From Branchiostoma floridae (taxonomy: Eukaryota > Chordata > Leptocardii > Amphioxiformes > Branchiostomatidae), in the NCBI RefSeq assembly GCF_000003815.2, contig NC_049980.1, positions 18,115,831 to 18,179,830 on the forward strand: a stretch of 64,000 nucleotides of DNA, written 5' to 3'. The notes beneath the pieces were generated by a model, which saw only the letters and a program-made list of their open reading frames with translations, was not told where the DNA came from and ran no database searches. This document shows, piece by piece, positions 1 to 12,900 of the stretch; within the stretch, counting starts at the first letter, position 1, and each line of letters opens with the position of its first letter. The position numbers were made by a program, and so were the translations under genes.

Positions 1-952
1 TGGTGGTTATGACTGTTGTTGTGCTCATCCTCTGCTCGGGTGTGGTTGTCTGACAGGTAGATACACACTTCATCTGATTGTTCCAGCAGACACATGATGT
101 ACACTTGTCCTCTTTCCATGAGGTGCCAGGCTGGAATAAGAACATGATATTCAGTATCGTTGAAAAAACTTGAATGCAACTGATATTCATTATTTGATAA
201 TTGATGTATGCAGGCATGCTGATGAAAGGAGCGGAAAAAGTTATACCAATAAACTGTTATCAGCTAGTTGCTGTGTATCATAGCTTCATTCAGGCAGCTA
301 ACATTAGTATAATCCTATTGTGAACAGCTGCTGCTAGTCATCATTGTATTCATTGAGAACATAATAAATGGCCCAAGCTATATTGAATGAGCATGACCTA
401 CCGGTACAAGTGTACCATTCTCCAGCCTACAGGGACACTCTTCAATCTTGACACATGTATCGATGTCCCTGAGCAGCTGTCCAGTGGGGCAGCCCTTGTA
501 GACACCACAGGTCGCCACGCAAGTCTTATCCCAGCCATACTCGCACTCCGTCACCACAGCACGGAAGCAATGGCACGTCTGCTCACACGTGAAGGAGCAG
601 GGATACAGCTGGTCTTCTGGACAGGTTGCTACAAGGATAGATCAAGACAAAAATTATGATGATTAACCTTTAAGCACTTAGATTGAAAGCATCAAGAATC
701 TTCAAAACAGTTAACAGCATTTTGTATTGTATTTATGACAAAAATGGACAGATAAAGGTAACACAAATCAATAATGACACATTCAACCGCTGTAATCATA
801 ATATACCAGATTAAATACAAACAATGAAGGGAGCTAAGGGAGACACGGCAAGAAAATTGAGTACTTACTTGTAGCAAGTGTTGTTGGCTCAGGAGTTGTA
901 GTGGTTGTTGTGGTCTCTGCCATTGTTGGCATCCAAGGTGTTGTTGTTGTCC
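1..952 (-). other. Thr-rich (PTS-like) and Cys-rich exons, incomplete at left edge
   Basis: Exon 869-952 encodes 28 residues that are mostly Thr and Pro, with runs such as [10 protein letters not shown], typical of a mucin O-glycosylation segment. Exon 402-628 is Cys-rich and TIL-like (about 12 cysteines in 75 residues). Exon 1-130 carries a VWC/E-like end ([13 protein letters not shown]) and then another Thr-rich start (TTTPEQ..STTTV) that continues past base 1. The alternation of short PTS-like and Cys-rich blocks suggests repeats of this unit further left. Confidence 0.7.
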
Positions 953-3900
953 CTATCAGAAACATAATGATACACATTGGTAAACCTGTACACGTACAGA
1001 GAGTCATAAAATATTTGACAGAATCTACATAAATTGGATAAGATGTACACACACAATGTTCTAGGTACATATTTGAACAAGACTTCATGAAAAGCCAAAC
1101 TCAAACTTCAATAAATATTCATATATGTGCATGTTAATTTGTGCGCGTGTTAAGTATGATGTGCAAAAACATGTCACATATGCATTATAAATGAAGAATG
1201 AAAATTTTCAGTATATTGTAGTACTCACCCACACATGGAAGACCTATGCATTGAATCTCACGATTTGTGCAGTAACTGAAGACAGAAAATAGAATTCACA
1301 TCTATGATACTCATGCAGTCACTGTGGTGTCCTTATGTTTAGCATGGAAACATAACAGATTTGAAACAATCAAAGGTTAAAAAAATATCACTAATTAATA
1401 GACGGCTGAAATGACAAGCAGATATACAGCATAGAATAACTGACTCACCAGCTACGACAGTCATCAGACATGGACTCAATCTTGTCACCCTCGTAGTAAG
1501 CCTTACCCTCCACATGCATGCACACACAGTCTTTGGGATGAACACATTGCTTCCCATCATCACTCAGGATTTCCCCTATCAGAAGATTAAAAAGCCAACA
1601 GTAACAGTTTAGCGACCAAGTTAGAGAAAAGGTCTTAGATCCAGCAAGATATGTCTTCAACATTCTATTTTAAACAATGTCATTCACCTTAAAAATGAAA
1701 GCAAGTCTTTGCGAATTGATAGCAAATTAAGTAAAACAACTGTTGGCTGCAGCTGCATGAAAAATTGACTTTTTGTGCCTGAATTATTGTCTCATGATGA
1801 ATGGATAAACACTTAGACCAGAAATATCTATCAAGAACTATAGACATGCAAATTACAAACTGTAATGAAAAAAGCTACCAGATGCATTCTTGAGAATGTA
1901 AGTATTTTCAACTATGGTTATCATTAGCTATCAAGAAAGATACTACATAGATGTGATTGGCATAAAAAGACAGAGCAGCTTCACCTTCTGGGCAGTCACA
2001 TCCCTCCACACAGGTTTCCTCACACTTCTCTTCCACCATATCCCAATGCTTGTAGTTGGTGCAGGTCTTTGGACAGGCACTTACACATGGGGCATACCTC
2101 ATGCAGCCCTCGCATTGCAGAGCTGTGAGTGGGAATCATTGAAAAGCTGATCAACAACTTGTAGATTTTTGCTCTAACTTACATGCACAAAGTGTAAGAC
2201 TACTTGTAAACTTGATTTAAGACTAAACTTACACTCAATTTGCAGGTTTGATATAAGTCCTAGTTGACTGAAGATTCAAAGCACAACTGTAAGATACAAA
2301 ATGCTGTGCTCCGGGTGTACTTGTCTTTAACTTGAATCAAATAACATTTCTAGAGATACAACATCTGCAAGAAAAAAATTAAGACATGTGAGTAGATGAA
2401 AAATATGCCCATGTATGTCTTGTGTCTGACAGATTCCAAATAAACTTACGGCACAGCTCTTGGGTTCTCCAGCTGACATAGGCACCATGGAAGTTGCAGG
2501 CTTGAGCATAGGCAGCTACAGCAGTACACAGGCACTCACAGTCACCACCACTGTCACAGCCACATGCATCAAACACACACCTGTCCAGGTAGCCTTGATA
2601 TGGAATCTTGGGTGGAGGTAATACATGTTAGCCTTAACCAATATTGACAAAAAAACTCTGCAATTCTCTAAAAAGATGGAAGGAAACGGAAGGAAATTAA
2701 GGTTACCGTAACATTATGAAATCGACAAAGCATTACGGAAGTTGGCTATATGAATGGTCCATTGAATTTCTGCACATTCTTGATTTATGAATAAAATTAT
2801 ATTGGCACTGCACAGTTCTATTCAAATGCCAATAGTAAATGCAGCAAATAGAGAACCTATTAGATGAAATGTTGTTGGAACCTATACAATAAAAATAACA
2901 ATGGTCATTTGAAGCTAGCTGAAGTAGATTATATCAATCAACAAAAAGTATGGCTTTGATAGCATTGTTAGAATTAACACAGTATAAAAATGACAAGAAA
3001 CAAATCATCTAGAGACATCTAAGCAAGGAAGCTTACCAAAGCATGGCAAGCCTTGAACAAGTCAGACTTGATGATGGCACACTGGCGCTGTGCCCATGCC
3101 TTCCTGTGAGGATGGAGGGAGCACGTGTCCTTGATTTCCTTAGCCTGCAATAGAAATCACAACTGTTACGGGACATCATTGTAAATATGTAGAAGATAGT
3201 TTTATGTGTCATTCATAACCTTTTCCAAATATCAGAATGACACTGCAATGAATTCAATATAGTACCAGAAAAGACATAACAAATTAGAATTCTTTTGGCA
3301 AGACTTTTTGCATGACTGACAACAAGACTGACAGCATGACTAACACTACATAAAAGGGAACAGTTTGTGTAAAATCTCGTACCTTAGGACAGTAGTCATG
3401 TCGGCGCCAAGAGTCGCCAAAGTCATTGTCATCTTGTGTTGCAATTCCATTTGGCATGGTGAAGTCATCATTCTGGTCCTCATTGTAGTTGCCACAGAGA
3501 CCTTCAACCTGCAGGACAAAGGCATTGACTATGTGTGAAGTATACTGAAGTTATGTCAACCAAACTTTGTTACAATAAATCATATAAATACAACTTGATG
3601 TGGAGATCATCCCATGGTTTGTGAACATGAATTCAGAGCCAGGCCCTCACCTATAAAGATAAACACAATTTCAAGAAGACATGGGATTCCTTTGTAAACA
3701 ACAAAAATACACAAATGATTGAAAGAAGCAAAAGGTCCCATTGAATGACAAACCTGGTTCTTGTGCATGGGATCCAGCTTCACGTACACCCTGGTACCCT
3801 TGTCCCACTGTACACTCAAACCAAACTCCGTGGCCAGGAAGAGGAACATGCCAGCTGTTCGTACGTAGAAGCCAGAGCCTCGGTCTGCAACTATTGGCTT

Positions 3901-6900
3901 GCCTCGGACAAGGGTGATTCTCCTGGTCTAAAAAGGGATTTAGGAAAACATAAAGTATTCTATTTCCAACCACAATGTACAATAAATGTATGTGTCCATA
4001 GCTTTAGTATCTATGGCAAAGAAACATGTTGTTATTTGACCTCTTGTTGCTTACAAGGAGTCGCACTGAACAATTTTACTTCCCAAACAAATGGAGAGAT
4101 TTACAATCATGGAATAATTGCAGAACGAAAGTGGAGTATTGCTCAAAGTAAGGAAGTTGAATAAGGTCTCATTCCCCCACAGATGTTGATTTTGTATATG
4201 TTGACAGACATATACATGTAGTAATGTGCTATGGCCTATTCTCTATGGGATTACACAAACTCTTTGTACGTGTTGTTTTAAGCACACGTTCTTTATGATA
4301 TTCTCCTGCCTTGAACAACCTAAGAAATGAAGAAACAAGCAGTGTTCTGCTACAGCCAGTACCTTTTTGCCAGTACCGACGGAGACAGTGACAGACTTTG
4401 TGCAGGTGACACCGCTTGTACCACAGGGGATGTTCTCTGTTGTGATGGAGAACTGGTGGCTGTTGCTGTCCTTACTGCGCACCAGCACATACTCACACTC
4501 ACCCTGGTAGTCATACTCCTTTCCATCAAAGGTCTTGTAGTGAGGGTCACCATAGGATGAACACACCCCTGGCAAGATAATATAAGTGGTATGTTGACAT
4601 CTTCCACTTTGAGGAGTTCCAGATCTTTTACAACTAGGAAATAATATTACTGTCCCACGGGACTGAAGACTTTACATTGTGAAGAAGGTAGAATGGCAAT
4701 AGTAAATATAACGTTAAAACAATAATATAACATTAAAATGACAAACTTAACAAAGGCCAGAAAGACAGACTGACATTCAGTATAGCATGACAACCTGAGC
4801 AGACTGACCTGGGCACTCATTTGTCTCACAAGTCCACTTGCGTCCCTGGCAACGGCTATGTGTGAGGACAAGAATATACTTGTTAGTGTTGATCCATATT
4901 ATTTGTTTTAGGTCTCATTGATGAGTTTCTTCTTCTCATAGACTTCTATGGTATAATTCGCGATTTACATGGGCGCGATCATAATGAAACTATGTGAAAT
5001 TTTAGCAGATTTTTCATTCTATGTTGAGCACATTTACCCTAACGTTATATCGTGGGAAAAAATTGTCAACGTCAACTATACATAGGTTCATTTTTTATAG
5101 CAATTACAAACTACGACTAGTCAATCCCCACAAAAGGCATTTTTTCGCAGTTAGTGTACAACTGCACCACTCAGAACCCAGGACTGTGTACCTCCGACCT
5201 AGCGCGCAGCTACAAAACTTTACCTGCTAATTTCTTCAGTTACAAACAAGCTTTCACCAATCTAACTTTTGAGATCACTTCCGCTGACTAAAAGGGAATT
5301 TCTCACCGCTAAAAACATGCGTCCATGCAGCCGTTTAGTTTTTGGCTCGGATCTCTTTTAGGGTACCCACTCGGAGTAATACATCAATGAGACCTTAAGG
5401 CATTCAATTTTCCCCTGTTACATCTAATCTACACTTTTTAGTTCTTTTCTAAGCTTACTCACCATGTGTTGCAGTCGATCTTCATCGTCTGTCCCTCCTG
5501 GTAGCTCCTGCCACCATGCTGGCATGGGCAGGACTCAGGGGTGATGCACGACTTGCCATTCCACACTGTTTCATTGTTGCACTGACAGCCAGCCACACAT
5601 TTCCTGCAGTACGGCAAACATTAAGCATATACATGTGTATGCTGTAGCCATGATGTCCTAAAACTTTTTGGTAGCAATTGATGGTAGGAAATTAAGAAGT
5701 TGATAAACCAGAACAGTGGGCACTCACCTGGTGATACATGTCTGCCTAAGGTGCATGTTCTCACAGGTCCTTGGGCACTCCGTTTTACAGTGGGACCACT
5801 CCATATTGGTTGCACACTCCTCCTCCTGTGGACATTCATTCTCTGTGCACACCCAAGAACCCTTATGGCACTCACTGATGGATCAACAAGAAACAGTTAC
5901 TTAAGATTACCATTATCAAATCATGGATTCTACATTCATCAAACCAGCACAAAAAGGCATAGTGTTTGCTAGTGCAGCATTAGGAAAAACCTGGTGTAAA
6001 CACAACAGGTTTTGCGATTTTAATGATTGACTAAAGCAACAGTTTTGAAACTGACAGGTCAAGTACAGTAAGTCATGACTGATAATGATCAATGGCAGTT
6101 CACCCCTTTTGTGGGCATCAATTATTTCAAGTCTACTCATAATGGTGAAAACTAACTTTTTCTGCTTTTTGGACTTTTATTGGACGCCACTTAAAACATT
6201 GGAAGTTTTGGACTCACCAGATGTTGCAGTCCTGACGGATGGTTTCTCCTGCCTCGTAATCCTTGCCCTCATGTATACAGGAACACTGTTCAGGAATGAC
6301 ACAGTGGCCATCGTAGTCCAGAACCGTGCCCTGGGGACAGACACAGCCCTCCACAGTCTGCTGAGTGCAGGCGGAATTCAGAGACCCACAGGAGACCTGG
6401 CAGCTGGGTGCCTGGTGGGAGTACACCTTGTCACCATGGCAGGTCATTTCTGGAATCATATCATTCAAGAAAGATTAGACAAAAATGTCATGTGAGATGC
6501 TCATGGTGATAACATGGCAAGAAAGCAGTTGGTGTCACTGATGTATTCAAATATATGTTACAAGCATTCCTTACCACACCCAGGCACTGAGTTCCTCCAG
6601 TCCACATTGACACCTGCTTTGGCACATGCAAAAGCGTAGTCTGCGATTGCATCACACAGGTTGGTCAGTCCATCTGTGGCATCTGATGCACAGCAGTCAT
6701 ACAAACAGTTGTCGTAGTACGCCTTGAAGTTCACCAAGTCATGGCATTCTGTGGATGGAAAACAAGAATCATTGATACACTAATAATACTAGGTAAAATA
6801 AGCCACATCAAACCTGAGTGCCCAAATATTGATATCATTGCAAGTGTCTAGCATGACCTTGTATAATCCATGTTACAGGAATGCGACACTACATACGTGT

Positions 6901-9900
6901 GAATGGATCCTCTCTGATGACCTTACAGGACTTCAGAGCAGTGCTCCTCCTCTGGGAGTAGATCTCACATGGATGGTGGGTGCCTTCATCAGACTTTGGT
7001 CCTGAGCCACTGACTATCCACTTAGCTGCAAAATTCTGCAAGAGATGGCATGTTCTCAGCATTTGACAATGTCTTGAGATCACATGGAACTTAGTGATAC
7101 TTTTATTTTCTTAAAACAAATCTTCAAATTGGATATTCTTATGACACATTTGAAGGCACATTACTTACAATTTTTACCATATTCTATATTTCTCTATCTA
7201 TTTACCATTCGTCAGTAACTTGTAAGACAATTGCCAGCAATATGCATTTTATGATGAGCTACATGTTTCAGGCCAAAATAACAGTACATACGGTTGCTGT
7301 GATCTCCACATCGCCATCCCTGGTGAGGAAGTCGTCCTTCTGTTTGTTGTTGTAGTTACCACACATACCATAGGTGCGGCCCATCAGCTCAGGACTGGCC
7401 AACACATACAGGCGGTGATTACCGTCCCAGAAAAGGTTCAGTCCATTTGATGTCGTAACCTGTCATCAATACATAAAAACTTTTAGAAGATTGTCAACAA
7501 TATGATTTCTGGAGCTTGCAACAATTGTTGTAAAAGCACTCTGAAAAGCAATGTGATGTCATACTGTAACTGTACATGTTCATGTTTACAGTCTGCACAT
7601 AGCTTCTGTGAAACTGAAAGCATCAGTATCAGGAATAAAACTCAAAGCAACATCAAGGACAGTGAGCATTCTGACTAGACAATTGAGACACTAAAACCCA
7701 TCTTACTGACATGAATCACAATTTCTTAGTACTTTGGCTGGTTTTAATGCAGTCCATTTCCTAGGATAGAAATATGTCAGAGTACCAACCCTTTGGTAGA
7801 TGGTTGAAACGGTGTCAACAAAGAACTCATGAGAGCGATAAGGAAGGGTGATGATTTCCTCCCCATCGATCATCAGCTCATGGTCTGGGAGCATCTTCAG
7901 TGTCTTGCCCCCAAGTTCAACTGTCAGGGACCTACACGTATCAAATGTATCAAAAACAACACTCTATGACATGTCTGAAAAGACAAGCAATTTGATGTAA
8001 AAATGGTGAACAAACTGAATATAAATTTGTGCACAGAATCTATTTTGACATCAGTTGCCAATCTCCCTAGCTCCCTTCCTTACATGCCTACTCAATATCT
8101 CTCTTTGCACTGTATATGGAGATAAGTCACTAAAAAGCATGGAAATGAAACTTCATGGTCTTAAGAGGTTTTCCATTTTTTAGTTTGTCTTTTCCCCTGT
8201 AGGTGTGGCATGATGAACTTTTTATCATCTCTCAATGTGAAATACTAAATTTCTAGAACTGCCCTTCAAAACAAACAAAAAATGTTTTCCCACCTCTTGC
8301 AATGCTCCTTGTGACAGTCGTGTATGTTGTATGTGACACGGAAGGGGTCGTCATCCCTGCGGATGTTTGTGGCCAGAATGAAGGATGCTTGATACGTTCC
8401 CAACAGGTCAAATCGCACTCCATCAAATGACTGGAAGTGGTTCTCTCCAGTCACAGAACAGGTAGCTGTTTGGATCAAAGGCAATTTTGGAAGTTCATGA
8501 TCATGGAGCAATCAAACTAAAAGGGGTTTCTGTTCATTTTCTTCTGAGAATAGAAAATATATCAGCTTCAAGTACAGATGATAAGGAAATAGACTATGAC
8601 TGTTGTACATGTTTATTTTATCTATTCTACATATGTTACCCATTCATACAATCATGTAATATAATAGACAGCTTTCTTCTTAGCATGAGAAGGGTAAATC
8701 TACATGATACAAAATGTATTGATAGTGATATTGAGACATAATAATGCCTGGAAAAGAGTTCTTAAATCTTTTCCTACCAATGCTGTACTAGTATTTGAAG
8801 TCACATGAAAAAAATAACAACTTACATTCACACTGATGATCAGTGCAGGTCCACTTGCCCATGAAGCACACACTGTGGAGGAGATTCACAAAAAAATCAT
8901 TAAGACTGATATGTCAAAAGTCAGGATGAAATGGCAGTAGCCTAGTAACCTGTAAAGAATAAATGATATCAAGAATACTTAATGAGCATAGAGCATACAG
9001 CACGGATGGATGTAGGTCAATGCTACAGTGTACAGCATTGCCAGAACTTACCACTCATTGCAGTCCCTCGTGATCCTGTCACCAGCACCATAGTCCTTGC
9101 CCTGGTAGGTACAGGGACACTGGTCCCGCGTCACACACTGGCCGTTGTGCAGGTAGGTGCCCCTGGGGCAGTGGCAGCCATCCACACAGTGGTCGTCCAC
9201 ACAGTTGTAATCAGTGTTTGAGCAGGTGGCAGGGCAGGATGAGCCACAGGAGTCATACACCATTCCGTTGGAGCACGACATGGCTGAAATATCAGGCAAA
9301 ACATGTGAGATACATGCAACGTTACTACTACATGTATATACATTAGACTCTTTAAAGGCGCCCAGAGCAGTTTTTGAGTCTTTTGAAATTTAATTTTCAA
9401 GACATTTTTACACACAGTAAGGTTAAATAACACTATCTCATTGCATATCGATGTTTATTGAGCAAAGATGAGACGTCGTTGGGTGGTGAGAACTTATTGA
9501 AAATCTGAGCGCTGCACGTGCCATTATTTCAAATTTTCGGAACGCACGCGAACATGACAAATGAATCCCGAACGCTTCCGGAGATGTCGTCACTTGTTCG
9601 AATAAAGTTTCGATTTGCGAACGGGTGAATCAGATTCAATTCGCTCGATGACCTCATGCGTTCGAAAATCTCCGAAAAGTACCGACGGGAAACCGTTAGT
9701 GGCTCGATCCTGTGCTGATTTATTGTAGGATATAATAAATCAAAGGGGTCCGTTTGCGGCATGTTTGTGCGTCCTTTTCAACGCTGAAAGTACGAAATAA
9801 TGACACAAATGTGCTAGAATGGTGAAGTAAATGTCAATACCGTACCGATTGTCTCATCCAGAATATCCCCAATTTTAATGCACTAAAAACTGCTCTGGGC

Positions 9901-12900
9901 GCCTTTAAATCAGATGTACAATATCTGTGATAAAAATGTTTCATACTTTTTCAACTTTCCACATTATTGAAAAAAAGTGCTATCTTACGACAACGGCCTG
10001 GTGATCTCCAGCTGTGGTGGACATTGAACCGTGAACACTCCCTGAAGTATGCCTCCAGAGAGCTGCACTCACAGCCCTGACGCTGGGTGGAGCAGAAACA
10101 CACGTCCTCCTTACATGCCTCGAAGTAAGGCGTGGGGTCCACAACCTGAAAATGGATGGATATAGCAGAAATAGTTAATATAGGGAAATATCAAGCACAA
10201 TTTCATGTCAACCTTCTCTCTTCTGCCTATACAAATCTAGTGCCAAAAGGCTACTTTAGCAGGCTGAAGTTCCATCCATCTAACAAGGAACAGCACAATA
10301 AAACATGCCTTGTTTTTCTTGCTTGATTGATAAAATGCCTTGTGACTTGATAGCATTACCTTTAGTATCCTCCTATCTGTTGTTTATATCATCTTTCATC
10401 TTGAAAGAAAAAGGAAAAGTTTGGAAAAGCCCTTACAGCCTTGCATGGTGTCTCCAGCAGACAGCTACAGAGGTTGATGGCATTGACTGCCACCTGGTAT
10501 GTCTCTGTCGTGTCAAATGTGCAGTAGGTGTTGGTCGGGGCATTTGGGCATGGAGCTGTAGGTAAAATATGACAAATATGAGTTTTTTGGTAATTATCAT
10601 AATCATTTCATGTTGCGACACAATAATCAATATTACCTTATAATCTGACAAAAAACCATTTACTCCAAAAAAAGGAGACATAATTGTTATGGACAGAGGG
10701 TTTGGCTAACATCAAGGACATAACAAGGATGTTATAGTCATAGTGAAACACTTTGAGATCATCATCATGATCATGTGGTCATGCGTGTTGCAGATTCAAA
10801 CTCCGACTTGCATCCATAAGCCATCTATGTCACACGTTATTACAAGTAAGTCCTTTAGGCCATGCTGATTTGATTTGTTGATGACATTCGCATGCGCATT
10901 AGCCTGGTTACCAAAGCCCAGCCCGATCTCAAGTATCTAACACAAAAGATATTTTTGAGGTTGGGGTATGGTATCCAGGCTACATGCGCATCAATTTTCG
11001 GACGTTTCCAAAAATAAAAAACATGTTTCAACAAGAGTTCGGAGACCTCATTCCTCAATGAAATATTTTGATTAGGTACTAGTAAATGACTTTTACATCC
11101 GCATAAATTATGCTTGGCTATGTACACATTTAGCTAACTTACACAGGTCACAATATTAACAATCAAATCATTTACTACTCTCCAAGCAGGGATTTGGACA
11201 CTTTCACATTAATTATGCAAATTAGGGACTTATTTGCATAATTGGAATCTGCTAATCTTCCACCTGCCACAAACTACATGTTTCATGTACTTGAGTCCTA
11301 TGATGGAAAACACTGTAAATGTAGATTTTCCTCATTAAGTATGCAAATTTGCATAATTTGCACTTCATTACGTACATCTCTGCCAAAGATATGTGCATGC
11401 TAAATATCATGGAAATCCAGCATTCCTATGTTCCATTATGCTCCTTGGGAGGTTTTGACAAAAATGTCCCTGCAGTTCCAGAGCAAGCTGCTAGTCTGTG
11501 GGCCAAAAAATACATAACTTCTTCCTTATATCACAAGCTATTTCAGTATCTGCCACCAAAAAATTAAGACCATACAAGGTTGTTGCCTCACGTACACTAC
11601 ATATTAGTGCCGTTTGAGGTCGTTTGTAGTGTTTAGGCAGACTGTGGGAATACGGATAGTAATGTCATAAAATTCCAACGTCAATTCCAAAGTCAAAAAA
11701 TAAGATGTGACAGAACAAATATCTAAAAGAAAAAAAAAAGAATCTATAATTGTTCGGTATACCACACTCTGTGTGTTTAGTCATTTGTTCAACCTTCCTG
11801 ACAACTTTTTTTGGTCAAACTCTTTTTTTTTTCCACATGCTCGCATCAGTTGTGGGGCTCCTAGAGAATGTTATCCACATAATCAAATCAACATTCCCTT
11901 ATGGAAAATACTGGAATTATAGAATTTTGCATTAATCATTCAAGTTAAACTTAATTGGCATAGTATGCAAATGACTGTCTAAATATTTCTGTCTATTACT
12001 TGCATGCCGAGTATTATTGAAAGCCATGATTCCTTTGTTCACTTATGCTCTTTGAAATATTTTACACATGCAGTTACAGAGCAAACTCCTAGGGAGTCCA
12101 AACCTACACAACTTCATCCTCTTTCAACCTCCTTGCTTTATCTGATCTTTATACCTGCTACTAGCTGTAGTGCAACTGCTCCCGCGAACAACAGTTGCAG
12201 ACTGGTGCGTTTTAAGGAAGTGAACAAATCGCCGAATAAACGACCCGCTGCAGTGCCAAGGAAAGCTGCCAGGGGTCCTGAAATCGACCTTGACCTCCGC
12301 CTTCTCAAGACCTACCAACAAACTAGATATCATCACAAACGACAACTGTTTACCAGCTCTGTCGGATCTGGGCGCATCAGAAAACTCCTCGGTGGTATCA
12401 AGGAGGTTGAAAAGAGGAACCTTCTTGGTGGGATGCCCATGCCGATAGTTCACAGAACAGAATCCTCGCTACACAGAGCCTGGTGCAGACTAACTTGGAA
12501 GTAAGGAAGTAAACTTGGCGTTCTAAGTACATCAAAATTCCAAATCGCCGCCGAAATATCCAGGGTCAAGCCTGCGCATACGTCCGAGATGACAAACCGT
12601 CGCGCTGTTGTTCTTCTTCAGATTGCGCTTGCGCATTAAACCTCTGCCACACCGCATGGCGCCTGACTCAGTGGCGCGAACTTTTAATTGACACCACATG
12701 CTGTGCATAATTCATGTGAACATGACTACTAGTAAGTCATGTTGAATGGTATTGATGTTCTGGTATCAAAATATACACGCGCAAACGGGAATGGAAGACG
12801 AACTAGTCTGAAAACCTTCTGAGACGAAAACTAACTGGTTATGTCCCATTTCCAAACGCAAGACCCGACCGGACTGTTTGACCGGACTGATAAAAGTGTA

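Noticed and set aside
3745-4164. 139-codon plus-strand ORF
   Set aside because: It overlaps the VWD3 exon 3754-3927 on the opposite strand and its adjacent intron. It is a shadow with no domain signal.
12004-12504. 166-codon plus-strand ORF inside the mucin-like intron
   Set aside because: Its first part is a copy of the dispersed repeat at 11396-11494 and the rest is low-complexity, with no family resemblance. It is opposite in strand to the host gene and has no splice context.
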